A DNA stretch of 64,000 nt, taken from contig CP088295.1 of assembly GCA_024666565.1 (NCBI GenBank), positions 248,001-312,000 on the forward strand. The letters run 5' to 3'. The DNA comes from Svornostia abyssi (GTDB lineage Bacteria; Actinomycetota; Thermoleophilia; Solirubrobacterales; Solirubrobacteraceae). The notes beneath the pieces were generated by a model. The model did not search any database, was not told the DNA's origin, and saw nothing but the letters and a program-made list of their open reading frames with translations. Numbering within the stretch: position 1 is the first letter of the stretch; each line of letters begins with the position of its first letter. The position numbers were made by a program, and so were the translations under genes. Shown here one piece after another: positions 42,322 through 50,691 of the stretch.

Positions 42322-43158
42322 ATGACCGACGTCGCCACTGTGCCGACCGACCACGACGCCCCCTCCGAGATCTTCGAGGTCCCCGGCCCCCTCGCCACCC
42401 CCGCGGGCCACGCCGCCCGCCGCCGGACCCCCGCCGAGCACGCCCGCACCCTCGTGCAGGGCTCCATCCTCGGCACGCTCTCCACGCTGACGCGCGACGG
42501 CGACCCGTGGGGCTCACTCGTCTCCTACGGCGTCCTGGCCGACGGCGCGCCCGTCCTCCTCGTCTCCCGCCTCGCCGAGCACACGCGCAACCTCGAGGGC
42601 GACGCCCGCGCGAGCCTCGTCGTCTCCGAGCAGGCAACCAGTCCCGCCCGCCCAGACCCGCTCGACCACGGCCGCGTCACCCTCGCCGGCCGTGTGGCGC
42701 GGCCCGAGGGCGAGCGCCTCGCCGCGGCGCGCGCCGCCCACCTCGCCGCCGTCCCCTCGGCGGAGATCTACATCGACTTCGGCGACTTCTCGCTGTTCGT
42801 GCTCGAGGTCGAACGTGTGCGCTGGGTCGGCGGCTACGGCCGGATGGACTCCACCGACGCCGCGGAGTACCTCGCCGCCGAGCCCGACCCGGTCGCCCCG
42901 CACGCCGCGTACGCGATCAGCCACCTCAACGAGGACCACAGCGACGCGCTGCTGGAGATGGCGCGGGTGCTGGCCGGCTTCACCGACGCGACCGAGGCGA
43001 TCTGCGTGCGCGCCGACCGCTACGGCCTGGACCTGAAGATCCGCACGCCGCGCGGCACCGCGCCCGACGTGCGGATCACGTTCACGGAGCCGTGCACGGA
43101 GCCCAACGGGCTGCGCGCGGCGACGGTGGACTTGGCGAAGCGCGCGCGGGGCGCGTAG
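42322..43158 (+). CDS. HugZ-like pyridoxamine-oxidase-fold protein with DUF2470 domain
   Basis: A 278-residue protein: split-barrel FMN-binding/PPOX domain (about 35-175; ILGTLSTLTRDGDPWGSLVSYGVLADGAPVLLVS) and a C-terminal DUF2470 domain (about 190-270; ISHLNEDHSDALLEMARVLAG). This combination is that of HugZ/HutZ-type proteins, which degrade or store haem; the conserved His in HLNEDHSDA is the candidate haem ligand. Placement between haem-binding and haem-import genes supports that role. The leaderless-type promoter carries an inverted repeat. Family evidence is strong, haem degradation here is inferred. Confidence 0.88.
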   Translation: MTDVATVPTDHDAPSEIFEVPGPLATPAGHAARRRTPAEHARTLVQGSILGTLSTLTRDGDPWGSLVSYGVLADGAPVLLVSRLAEHTRNLEGDARASLVVSEQATSPARPDPLDHGRVTLAGRVARPEGERLAAARAAHLAAVPSAEIYIDFGDFSLFVLEVERVRWVGGYGRMDSTDAAEYLAAEPDPVAPHAAYAISHLNEDHSDALLEMARVLAGFTDATEAICVRADRYGLDLKIRTPRGTAPDVRITFTEPCTEPNGLRAATVDLAKRARGA

Positions 43159-43178
43159 GCCTCAGGCCGCGGCGGCGC

Positions 43179-43763
43179 TCAGGCGTCTGCGCAGGCGACG
43201 AGCCGCGCGCTGCGCGTGGTCTCGTCGATGACCGTCTGCAGGTCCGCCTCCCGGCGGTGCAGCATCCGCACGCCGGTGTTCACGAGGCCCTGCACGTGCT
43301 GCGCCGTCATCGCCGCGCGCGGGTGGCCCAGCTCGGTCAGGCGCTCCTCGAGGACCTCGGCGGGCTTGTACGCGATCGCGCCGATGCGGGAGCGCGCCTC
43401 AGGGCCGAGCGGGGCGTCGCCGAGCGCTTCGGCGAGCCGGTGGTGGCCGGTGGCGACCAGCCGCAGCTGCCCGCCGACGAACGCCGTGACGGTCTCCTCG
43501 ACGTTCTCCGCGACGGCCATCGCGTCGCGCAGCTCCTGCAGCCAGTAGGGCAGGTCGCGCTCGCACACCTGCGCGACGATGTCGTCGCGTGAGGAGAAGT
43601 ACCGATAGACCGAATTGCGGGCCAGGCCGGTGCGCTCGCCGAGCGCGCGGAACGTCAGCGCCTCGAACCCGTCCTCCAGCAGGAGCTGCTCCGCGGCCTC
43701 GAGGAGTGCGACGTGCTGCTGCTCGCGGTGCTCCGCGACGGTGTCGGCATCGATCCGAGGCAC
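43179..43763 (-). CDS. TetR-family regulator in the haem locus
   Basis: A 194-residue TetR protein with HTH GFEALTFRALGERTGLARNSVYRYFSSRDDIVAQV (about 32-65). Start GTG 43763 is preferred over GTG 43769: the -10 TACCCT (complement of 43770-43775) touches the latter but ends exactly six bases before the former, as in the other leaderless genes here. It converges on the PPOX gene and lies 49 bases behind hmuV. It may regulate the PPOX gene or the importer; ligand unknown (haem is possible). Confidence 0.86.
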   Translation of the reverse strand: MPRIDADTVAEHREQQHVALLEAAEQLLLEDGFEALTFRALGERTGLARNSVYRYFSSRDDIVAQVCERDLPYWLQELRDAMAVAENVEETVTAFVGGQLRLVATGHHRLAEALGDAPLGPEARSRIGAIAYKPAEVLEERLTELGHPRAAMTAQHVQGLVNTGVRMLHRREADLQTVIDETTRSARLVACADA

Positions 43764-43786
43764 CGCCACAGGGTATCCCCCAGGCC

Positions 43787-43814
43787 GAGAGAAGGAGCGT
43801 CAGCGAGTTCTCTC
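43787..43814 (-). terminator. Weak hairpin after hmuV
   Basis: GAGAGAA (43787-43793) and TTCTCTC (43808-43814) are perfect 7-bp arms around 14 nt, starting at the hmuV stop codon on the minus strand. It could end the import operon. No T-run follows, so confidence is modest. Confidence 0.45.
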
Positions 43815-44625
43815 AGTGCGGTGGCGAGCCGCCAGGCGAGGTACCGCACAGCCAGTCGACGTGCAGTGCGGTGCGGCCGCCCGTCGCGTCCAGCGCCGCA
43901 TCGACGTGCCAGACCTCCGCGAGGCGCTCGCTGGTGAGGACGTCCGCGGGCGGGCCCGTCGCGACGGTTCGCCCCTCCGACACCACGACGACCGTGTCGG
44001 CCACCGCCGCGGCCAGCGCGAGGTCGTGCACGACGAGGACGACCGCCATGCCGTGGTGCTCGACGAGGTCGCGGAGCAGCCGCGCCAGGCCTGCGGTGGC
44101 GCCGAGGTCGAGCGCGCTCGTCGGCTCGTCGGCGATGAGGACCGGTGTCTCCTGCGCCAGGCCGACCGCGATCTGCACGCGCTGGAGCTCGCCGCCCGAG
44201 AGCGTCGCGAGCTGCCGGCCCGCGAACGCCGCCACACCGGCGCGCTCCATCGCGCGATCCACCGCCTCGTGGTCAGCCGCGACCAGCCGCTGCAACGGTC
44301 GCACGTGGGGGGAGCGGCCGATGCGGACCGCCTCGAGCACCGTCACGCCGTCGGGCACCCGGGCGCGCTGCGGCACGAACGCGCGGGTCCGCGCCAGCGC
44401 GCGGCCGCGCAGGCGCTTGACGTCCTCGCCGTTCCACGTGACCGTGCCGCCGGCGATGGACTGCAGACCGGCGGCAGCGCGCGCGAGGGTGGACTTGCCC
44501 GCGCCGTTGGGACCGACGACCGCGACGAGCTCGCCGGCCGACGCGGACAGGTCGGCGCCGTGGAGGATCGGCGTGCCGCCGATCGTCACGCGGACGTCGC
44601 GGGCCTCCAAGAACGGAGCACTCAT
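43813..44625 (-). CDS. hmuV: Haem ABC transporter ATP-binding protein (HmuV-like)
   Basis: A 270-residue ABC ATPase of the FecE/BtuD/HmuV class. Walker A VGPNGAGKST (about 38-47), signature LSGGELQRVQIAVGLAQ, Walker B VLIADEPTSALD and switch His in VVHDLALA are complete. It powers the HmuU permease. It is the last gene of the htaA3-hmuT-hmuU-hmuV operon, 75 bases after hmuU. Specificity for haem is inferred from the HtaA genes; ferric siderophore or cobalamin import has the same subunit type. Confidence 0.92.
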   Translation of the reverse strand: MSAPFLEARDVRVTIGGTPILHGADLSASAGELVAVVGPNGAGKSTLARAAAGLQSIAGGTVTWNGEDVKRLRGRALARTRAFVPQRARVPDGVTVLEAVRIGRSPHVRPLQRLVAADHEAVDRAMERAGVAAFAGRQLATLSGGELQRVQIAVGLAQETPVLIADEPTSALDLGATAGLARLLRDLVEHHGMAVVLVVHDLALAAAVADTVVVVSEGRTVATGPPADVLTSERLAEVWHVDAALDATGGRTALHVDWLCGTSPGGSPPH

Positions 44626-44700
44626 CGCGTCACCGCCGCGCGGGGGCAGGAGCCGCAGGCGAGTGCTCCCAATGGCACGTGAGGCCCCTGGCCGAGCATG

Positions 44701-45720
44701 TCACTGCCGCCGCAGGAGCCAGAGGAACAGCGGCACGCCCAGCACCACCATGAACGGGCCGACCGGCAGCTCGCGGGGCGCGAGGATCACGCGGGCGAGC
44801 GTGTCGCCTGTGACGAGCAGCGCCGCCCCCGCGACCGCGGAGGCCGGGATGACGAACCCGTGGCGCGACGTGCCGCCCGCCATCCGCACCAGGTGCGGGA
44901 TGACCAGGCCGATGAAGGTCAGCAGCCCCGCGATCGCCGCGGCCGACGCCGCGAGCAGCGCCGCCGCCAGCCCGGCGACGAGCCGGATCACCGCGGGCCG
45001 CGAGCCGAGCGAGGCCGCGACGTCGTCCCCCAGGGACAGCCGGTCCAGCGCACGCGGCATCGCGAGGGTGATCGCGAAGCCCGCCGCGAAGTACGGCCAC
45101 ACCGCGCGCATGTCCTCCCATCCGGTCGTCGTGATGCCGCCGGCCATCCAGAAGACCGCCGACTGCACCCGGTCGGGGTACGCGGTCATGAGCGTCATCG
45201 TGCCCGCGCCGAACAGCGCGCTGATCGCGATCCCCGCGAGGATCAGCCGCTGGATCCCCCCGCGGTTCACGCCGGTCCACGCGATGCCGAAGACGATCGC
45301 CGAAGCGAGGAGGCCGAACGCCAGCGCGCCGACGGGCAGCAGCGCGATCGAGCCGGGGAACGCGAGCAGCACGAGCATCGCGCCGAACGCCGAGCCACCG
45401 GTCACGCCGATGACGTCCGGGGACGCCAGCGGGTTCGCCAGCGCGCCCTGCAGGAGCGCGCCCGCAACCCCGAGGCCGGCGCCCACGAAGATCGCGCTCA
45501 CGGTCCGCGGCAGGCGCAGCTGCGTGACGATCTCCTTGAGCGGCCCCTCCTCGGCGGTCCCGCGCAGCGCGTCGATCACCGTGCCCAGCGGCACGTCGAC
45601 CGCGCCGAGACTCATCGACGCAGCCACCGACGCCACGAGCGCGAACGTCGCACACGCGAGCACCGCGCCCTGGCGGGCGAACCGGCGCGCCGGCCGGACG
45701 GGGGGACTCGCGACGGCCAT
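44701..45720 (-). CDS. hmuU: Haem ABC transporter permease (HmuU-like, FecCD family)
   Basis: A 339-residue FecCD-family permease with about ten transmembrane helices. Family hallmarks are RLPRTVSAIFVGAGLGVAGALLQGALANPLASPDVIGVTGGSAFGA, the GGI...W segment (MAGGITTTGWEDM), and the coupling region TFIGLVIPHLVRM followed by GFVIPASAVAGAALLVTGDTLAR and RELPVGPFMVVLGVPLFLWLL. It starts three bases after hmuT. It forms the membrane channel with HmuV and receives substrate from HmuT. Confidence 0.93.
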   Translation of the reverse strand: MAVASPPVRPARRFARQGAVLACATFALVASVAASMSLGAVDVPLGTVIDALRGTAEEGPLKEIVTQLRLPRTVSAIFVGAGLGVAGALLQGALANPLASPDVIGVTGGSAFGAMLVLLAFPGSIALLPVGALAFGLLASAIVFGIAWTGVNRGGIQRLILAGIAISALFGAGTMTLMTAYPDRVQSAVFWMAGGITTTGWEDMRAVWPYFAAGFAITLAMPRALDRLSLGDDVAASLGSRPAVIRLVAGLAAALLAASAAAIAGLLTFIGLVIPHLVRMAGGTSRHGFVIPASAVAGAALLVTGDTLARVILAPRELPVGPFMVVLGVPLFLWLLRRQ

Positions 45721-45723
45721 CGG

Positions 45724-46599
45724 CTATCGGTTCTTCAGGTACTTCGTCTGGACGTCGGCGATGACGCGGTCGACGTCGGTCCACGCCTGCAGGAACGAGT
45801 TCCCGGTCGAGACGTAGACGCGGCCGCGGCGCATCGCCTTCGTCTTCTTCCAGGCGGGGTTCGTCTTCAGGTAGCGCGCGAGCGCGTCGATGTTCTTCGA
45901 CTCGCTGTGTGGCACAGCGATGATGATGTCCGGGTTGCGCTGCACGACGACCTCGTTGCTGATCCTCGCAAAGCCGCCGCTGCCCTTCAGCCCGCGGGTG
46001 AGCAGCCGGCCGCCGGCGTAGCGGACGAGGTCGCCGCCCCAGCTGTTGGCCAGGAACGCGTACGGGGTGCGACCGACGCCGAGGATCACCAGCACGGTCG
46101 GGCGGCGCTTGGCCTTGCGGATCACGCGGTTGATGCGCGTGGTCTGCCGCTTGGCCAGCACGCGGCCCTGACGCTCGCGGCCGATGAGCTTGCCCACGCG
46201 GATGAACTCCTTCGGCACCGCCGCGACGCTCGTCGGGTCGCTCTCCGCGACGCGCATGCCGAGCCGGCGCATCGCGGCGTGACCCTTGCGGAACGTGGGC
46301 GTGGTGAGCACGAGCTGCGGGTTGAGCTGCGCGAGCTGCTCGAGATTCGGGCCGTTCGGGTGCGAGAGCTTCAGCACGCGGACGCCGCGCAGGAGCGGGT
46401 CGACCCGGTCGACACCGCCCAGCAGCTCGCCGCGCGCCACGGGCTTCACGCCCATCTGCGCCATGGCGTTCGCGGTGAAGGGCGTGAGCGCCGCGACGCG
46501 CGTGTACGCGGCGCCGGCAGGCGCCGCTGCGATGAACGGAGTCGCCGCCGCGAGGACGGCGGCGAGGAGGAGACGGATTCGGGACATGGGGAGGGTCAT
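45724..46599 (-). CDS. hmuT: Haem ABC transporter substrate-binding protein (HmuT-like)
   Basis: A 291-residue class III binding protein (BtuF/FhuD/HmuT fold): N-terminal lobe with GGVDRVDPLLRGVRVLKL and NLEQLAQLNPQLVLTT, the long connecting helix, then C-terminal lobe with PTVLVILGVGRTPYAFLANSWGGDLVRYAGG and NPDIIIAVPHSESKN. The signal peptide (RIRLLLAAVLAAATPFIAAAPAGAA) has no lipobox Cys, unusual for Gram-positive binding proteins, so it may be secreted or held by other means. ATG 46599 overlaps the htaA3 stop (ATGA). A long uninterrupted frame joins it to htaA3 only because htaA3 is frameshifted. Confidence 0.9.
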   Translation of the reverse strand: MTLPMSRIRLLLAAVLAAATPFIAAAPAGAAYTRVAALTPFTANAMAQMGVKPVARGELLGGVDRVDPLLRGVRVLKLSHPNGPNLEQLAQLNPQLVLTTPTFRKGHAAMRRLGMRVAESDPTSVAAVPKEFIRVGKLIGRERQGRVLAKRQTTRINRVIRKAKRRPTVLVILGVGRTPYAFLANSWGGDLVRYAGGRLLTRGLKGSGGFARISNEVVVQRNPDIIIAVPHSESKNIDALARYLKTNPAWKKTKAMRRGRVYVSTGNSFLQAWTDVDRVIADVQTKYLKNR

Positions 46600-47820
46600 G
46601 CGGTGGTGTACGTGATCGAGATCCAGCCGAACGGGGTGCCGGCGAGGTAGAAGCCCGGCGAAGACGGAGTCGACCGCGCCGGCCGGGATGGTCGCGGGGA
46701 TCCGCTCGTAGGCCACGGTCTTCCCGTCCGGGCTGACCGTGCGCGACGCTGCAGCCGACGGGTCGAGGTTCAGCAGCACGGCGCGCGTGCCGGTGAAGGC
46801 GGTGCCATCCGACCCGCTGAGCCGGAAGACCGCGCGAGACGCCGCGCCGTTGAGTTCGATCTCCGGGTCTGCGGTGGTGAAGTCGATGGTGTGCGCGCTG
46901 TAGCGGAAGCGCACGCCACCGGCGAAGGTCACGGAAGCGGCGCCGGTGGCGGCGTCGCTCCAGCCGCCGCGGTGGGGGAAGCGGAACTGGTAGACGAGCG
47001 GCACGCCGGCTTCGGGGAGCGTCTCGGCCGGGTCGGCGGTGGCGCCGTCGCGCACGGTCGTGCCCTCGCCCGTGTTGACGTAGCGGATGAACGACTCGCG
47101 CACCCGCCACACGACGGTCGCGCTCACCACGTCGGCCGCGGACGCCGGGCGCGTCCCGGCCGCGGGCGCGGTCGTGGAAGGCTGCACCGTCGGGGCCGGG
47201 GTCCCGGTGCCGCTGGTCGTGCCGCCCGACGGGCCGCCGGCGGCACCCACAGCCACCGCCAGGGGCCCGAACGTGCCGGCCGGCGCGGCGCGGAGCGCGA
47301 GCCGCCCGCGCAACAGGCGTGCGGTGGTCGCCGGCAGCGCGGCCGCGGTCGCCTTCACGCCCACGAACCGCGCCGTGCGATCGAGGGTGACGGCGCCGCG
47401 ACGCGGCGCCGCGGTGAGCACGGTGTGGCGCCGACCGCCCGGGCCGCGACCGGTGATCCGCACCGCCCCGGCCCGGACGCTGACGCGCAGGGAGGTGAAC
47501 CCCACCGCGCGCGCTCCACGGACGAACCGCAGCGAGCCCCGCACCGGGATGGTCGCCTCGGCGCCGCGCAGCGTGCGCGAGGAGGCGGCGAAGGTCAGCC
47601 GGTTGCTGCCGTCCACGAGCGTCGTGGCCTTCGACGCACCCGGCGCGCGCAGGGTGACGCCTGCGCGCCGCAGGGCGCGCGCCGCCGCGCCGGAGGCCGT
47701 CACCGTCACGGTCCCCTGCGAGGTCGCGCTTGCGGCGAGGACCGGCGACGGTGCGGCGGCGGACGCAGATGCCCCCAGGACGGGGAGCAGGAGGGCGGCG
47801 GACAGTGAACGGAGGCGCAT
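46596..47820 (-). pseudogene. HtaA-domain exported haem-binding protein, one terminal frameshift (htaA3)
   Basis: About 408 residues: signal peptide (MRLRSLSAALLLPVLGASASAAA), an N-terminal beta region (about 30-200), a Gly/Thr/Pro linker and an HtaA domain (about 235-400; ATVVWRVRESFIRYVNTGEGTT, YQFRFPHRGGW, VTFAGGVRFRYSAHTIDFTTADPEIEL). Near the end the frame shifts at GCCCGGC (46653-46659 on the plus strand): dropping one G restores FAGFYLAGTPFGWISITYTTA and a TGA that overlaps the hmuT start. As given, the frame runs on into hmuT. The N-terminal region is homologous in layout to htaA1. First gene of the haem import operon. Confidence 0.82.
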
Positions 47821-47838
47821 ACGCAGTAGGGCGCCCTT

Positions 47839-47854
47839 ATTAGGGCTGCCTAAT
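47839..47854 (-). promoter_or_regulatory. Candidate iron box at the htaA3-hmuTUV promoter
   Basis: ATTAGG-GCTG-CCTAAT, a perfect inverted repeat, 19-34 bases upstream of the htaA3 start. It overlaps the -10-like TACGAT (complement of 47853-47858), so a bound repressor would block transcription. It is the most symmetric of the four TTAGG-N4-CCTAA sites. Confidence 0.75.
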
Positions 47855-47889
47855 CGTACTCGCCAGGCCGGAATTTGGGCGTGCGGGGG

Positions 47890-50691
47890 TCAGCCGCCGT
47901 CGGCGAGCGCCTCGGGGAGCTGCGTGCGCGTCTTGATCTGCAGCTTCGCGTAGGCGTGGCCCAGGTGCAGCTCGACGGTCTTGCGCGTCACGTACAGCGA
48001 CTCGGCGATCTCCCGGTTGCTCAGCCCCTTCGCGGCCAGCTCGGCGACACGCCGCTCGCTCGGCGTCAGTGACGCCGGGCCGCTCAACGCGCGGCGCCGC
48101 GGCCGGGCGCCGGACGCCGCCAGCTCCTCGCGCAGCAGCCGAGCGACGCGGGCGGCCTCGATCCGGTCGGCCAGATCCAACCCCTCGCGCAGCGGCTCGC
48201 GAGCGTCGGCACGATGCCCGGCGCGCCGCAGCGCCGCGCCGAGGTCGTGCAGCGCCCACGCCGCATCGAGGACGAGCGGCGACTCGCGCAGGATCGCCAC
48301 GGCCTCGCGCCCCGTCTCGATCCCCTCGTCACCCCCGAGCACCAGGCCGCGCACCCGCAGCGCGATGCCCTCCGCCCCGCGCATCCCCGCCGCGCGCGCG
48401 ACCTCGAGGTCGGCGTCGACCAGCGCGAGTGCCTCCACGAGCTCGCCGCGCGCGGCCAGCGATGTCGCAAGACGCATGCCGGCCCGGGTGGCCAGCGGCG
48501 CCTTCCAGCCGCGGCGTCCGAGCAGGTCGAGGACCAGGCGCCAGTCCGCCTCGGCCTCCGCGCGCCGGTCCTGGAGGAACCGCACCAGGCCGCGAGCGGA
48601 GATCGCGAACGGACCCGCGATCGTCGCGGACGCCGGACCGGCGTCGAGCGCCGCGACGGTCGCGACGGCGTCGTCGAGGCGGTCGGCCTCGAGCTGCAAC
48701 TCGGCCGTGACGGCGGTGAACGCGTCACCCGGCACGAAGAAGCCGGCCTCGCGCGCCGCGGCCAGGCCGCCCTCCGCCACCGCGACGCCGGCGGCCACGG
48801 ATCCGAAGAGCAGGTCGTGATAGGCGCGCGCATGGTCCAGGAACAGCGCGGACCGCGCCGAGCCTTCCCGCCGCGCGTGGGCCTCGCCCTCGTCGAGCAG
48901 GCGCACCATGAGCTCCGGCCGCTCGGCGTAGCGGACGGCGTGCATCAGGAGGTTGTAGGTGCTGTTGCCCGGCCCGATGCTCTGCAACAGCCGCCCGTCG
49001 GCCACCGCGCGCTCGGCGAGGTCGACGATCTCGTCCACCGGGTACGGCACCGCCCCCGCATGCTGGGCGAGGTGGGCGAGCATCACGGGGGACGCGTCGG
49101 GATCGGCGGCGCCCGCCTCGAGCAGCTCGCGCCGCCGGTCGGCGAGATCCGTCAGGAACACGGAACCCTCCAGCAGGTTCGCCTCGAGCCGCATCGCAAG
49201 CACCGGGTCGGGGGCGTGGGCCATCCCGCGCTCGAGGTCCGCGAGCGCCGCGTACGGATCGGTCAGGACCGCGTGGGCGCCGAGGGCGGCGTAGGCGCGG
49301 GCCGCGCCGTCGAGCGGCAGGCCGAGGTCGAGAGCCTCGCGCAGACGCTCGGCCGTCCGGGGGCTGTTGATCCGCAGCTCGAGCTCCCCGAGTTCGAGCA
49401 GGACGGCGGCCCGGTCCTCGCGAGACGGCGGCTCGGCGAGCGCGCGCTGCAGTTGCGCCGCACCCGTCTCGGGCGCCCCCTCCGCCGCCGCTCGCCGCGC
49501 GGCGGTACGCAGGAGCGCGACCGTCTCGGGATCACCCGCCGGCTCGGTGGAGAGGAGGTGCACGGCCACCTCGTCGGGGCGGCCGCCCTGTTCGCGGACC
49601 CGCACGGCGGCCCGGCGGTGCAGCTCCGCGCGCTCGCCCGCGGGAATCGTGGCGGCGACCGCCTCGCGCATGAGCGGATGCACGTACGTCCACCCCTCGG
49701 GGTTCAGGAGGTCCGCCGCGACGAGCTGGTCGGCGGCGGTGCGAGCCTCCGCCTCGGTGAGCTGTGCGACGTCGGCGAGATCGTCGAGCGACCGCCGGTC
49801 GCCGAGGACCGCCGCCGCGCGCGCCAGGCGCCCGGCGTCCGACCCCAGGGCGCCGAGCCGCCGCTCGACGACCACCCTCAGACCGCTGGCACCGAGGTCC
49901 GCCAGGTCTCGCGCCTCGCCGGCCCGGCCGCGCAGGCCACGCTCCGACGCCTCCCGCGCGAGCGCGCGCAGCAGGAGCGGATTGCCGCCGGTCGCGGTCG
50001 CACACGCAGCGACGAACGCGGGCTCGGGCTCGCGCTCGAGCCCCTCGGCGAGCAGCCGGCCGGCCGCGGCATCGGTCAGCGGCGCGGGCTGCAGCAGGTG
50101 CGCGACAGGCCCGGCGGCGATCGCCGCGAGCAGATCCGTCTCGGCGCCCGGCTCGGCCGGACGGAGCGTGCCGAGCACGAGCACCGGCACGCCATCGAGC
50201 CGCCGCCCGAGGAACTCCAGGAGGCGCAGCGACGCGCGGTCACTCCAGTGCAGGTCGTCGAGGAGGAGCACGACCGGCGCCTCCTCCGCCAGGTTGACGA
50301 GCAGCCAGTACAGGCCGTGCAGCACGGCGTAGCCGGGGTCGTCGCCGGGCGAGTCCGCTCGCGGGTCGAGCACGACCTCGGCCCGTGCCGCGGCACCCGC
50401 GAGCAGCCGGGCGCGGCGCTCGTCGTCGGCCGACGCCAGCACGGGGTCGAGCACCTGATGGACGAGCCCGAACGGGAAGTCGCGATCCAGCTCGGACGCG
50501 ATGCCGCGGAGCACGACGACGCGCGGCCGGCGTTCGGCCTGGTCGCCCGCCGTCCGCAGGAGCGCCGTCTTCCCGATCCCGGGCGGCCCCTCGACGAGCA
50601 CCACGGCGCCGTCGCCGCCCGCCGCGATCTCGTCGAGGAGGGCGTCGAGACGGCCGAGCTCGGCGTCGCGTTCGAGGATCTCCGCGGTCAT
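47890..50691 (-). CDS. LAL-type LuxR regulator (AAA ATPase + TPR-like + LuxR HTH)
   Basis: A 933-residue large ATP-binding LuxR-family (MalT-like) regulator. Walker A VEGPPGIGKTALL (about 33-45) and Walker B VVLLLDDLHWSD (about 130-141) lie in the N-terminal ATPase, a long helical TPR-like middle follows, and the C-terminal HTH is LTPSERRVAELAAKGLSNRE then AESLYVTRKTVELHLGHAYAKL (about 868-920). ATG 50691 overlaps the HAD stop as ATGA, so it is coupled to that phosphatase gene. Such regulators respond to small ligands; the coupled HAD enzyme may relate to that ligand. Confidence 0.9.
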   Translation of the reverse strand: MTAEILERDAELGRLDALLDEIAAGGDGAVVLVEGPPGIGKTALLRTAGDQAERRPRVVVLRGIASELDRDFPFGLVHQVLDPVLASADDERRARLLAGAAARAEVVLDPRADSPGDDPGYAVLHGLYWLLVNLAEEAPVVLLLDDLHWSDRASLRLLEFLGRRLDGVPVLVLGTLRPAEPGAETDLLAAIAAGPVAHLLQPAPLTDAAAGRLLAEGLEREPEPAFVAACATATGGNPLLLRALAREASERGLRGRAGEARDLADLGASGLRVVVERRLGALGSDAGRLARAAAVLGDRRSLDDLADVAQLTEAEARTAADQLVAADLLNPEGWTYVHPLMREAVAATIPAGERAELHRRAAVRVREQGGRPDEVAVHLLSTEPAGDPETVALLRTAARRAAAEGAPETGAAQLQRALAEPPSREDRAAVLLELGELELRINSPRTAERLREALDLGLPLDGAARAYAALGAHAVLTDPYAALADLERGMAHAPDPVLAMRLEANLLEGSVFLTDLADRRRELLEAGAADPDASPVMLAHLAQHAGAVPYPVDEIVDLAERAVADGRLLQSIGPGNSTYNLLMHAVRYAERPELMVRLLDEGEAHARREGSARSALFLDHARAYHDLLFGSVAAGVAVAEGGLAAAREAGFFVPGDAFTAVTAELQLEADRLDDAVATVAALDAGPASATIAGPFAISARGLVRFLQDRRAEAEADWRLVLDLLGRRGWKAPLATRAGMRLATSLAARGELVEALALVDADLEVARAAGMRGAEGIALRVRGLVLGGDEGIETGREAVAILRESPLVLDAAWALHDLGAALRRAGHRADAREPLREGLDLADRIEAARVARLLREELAASGARPRRRALSGPASLTPSERRVAELAAKGLSNREIAESLYVTRKTVELHLGHAYAKLQIKTRTQLPEALADGG

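Noticed and set aside
44626..44700. Small gene between hmuU and hmuV
   Set aside because: Only 75 bases, no start with SD, no coding signature; it is a spacer within the operon.
45724..47820. A natural HtaA-HmuT fusion protein
   Set aside because: The join lacks a linker, contains a second complete signal peptide, and disappears with one base correction that also creates a perfect ATGA overlap.
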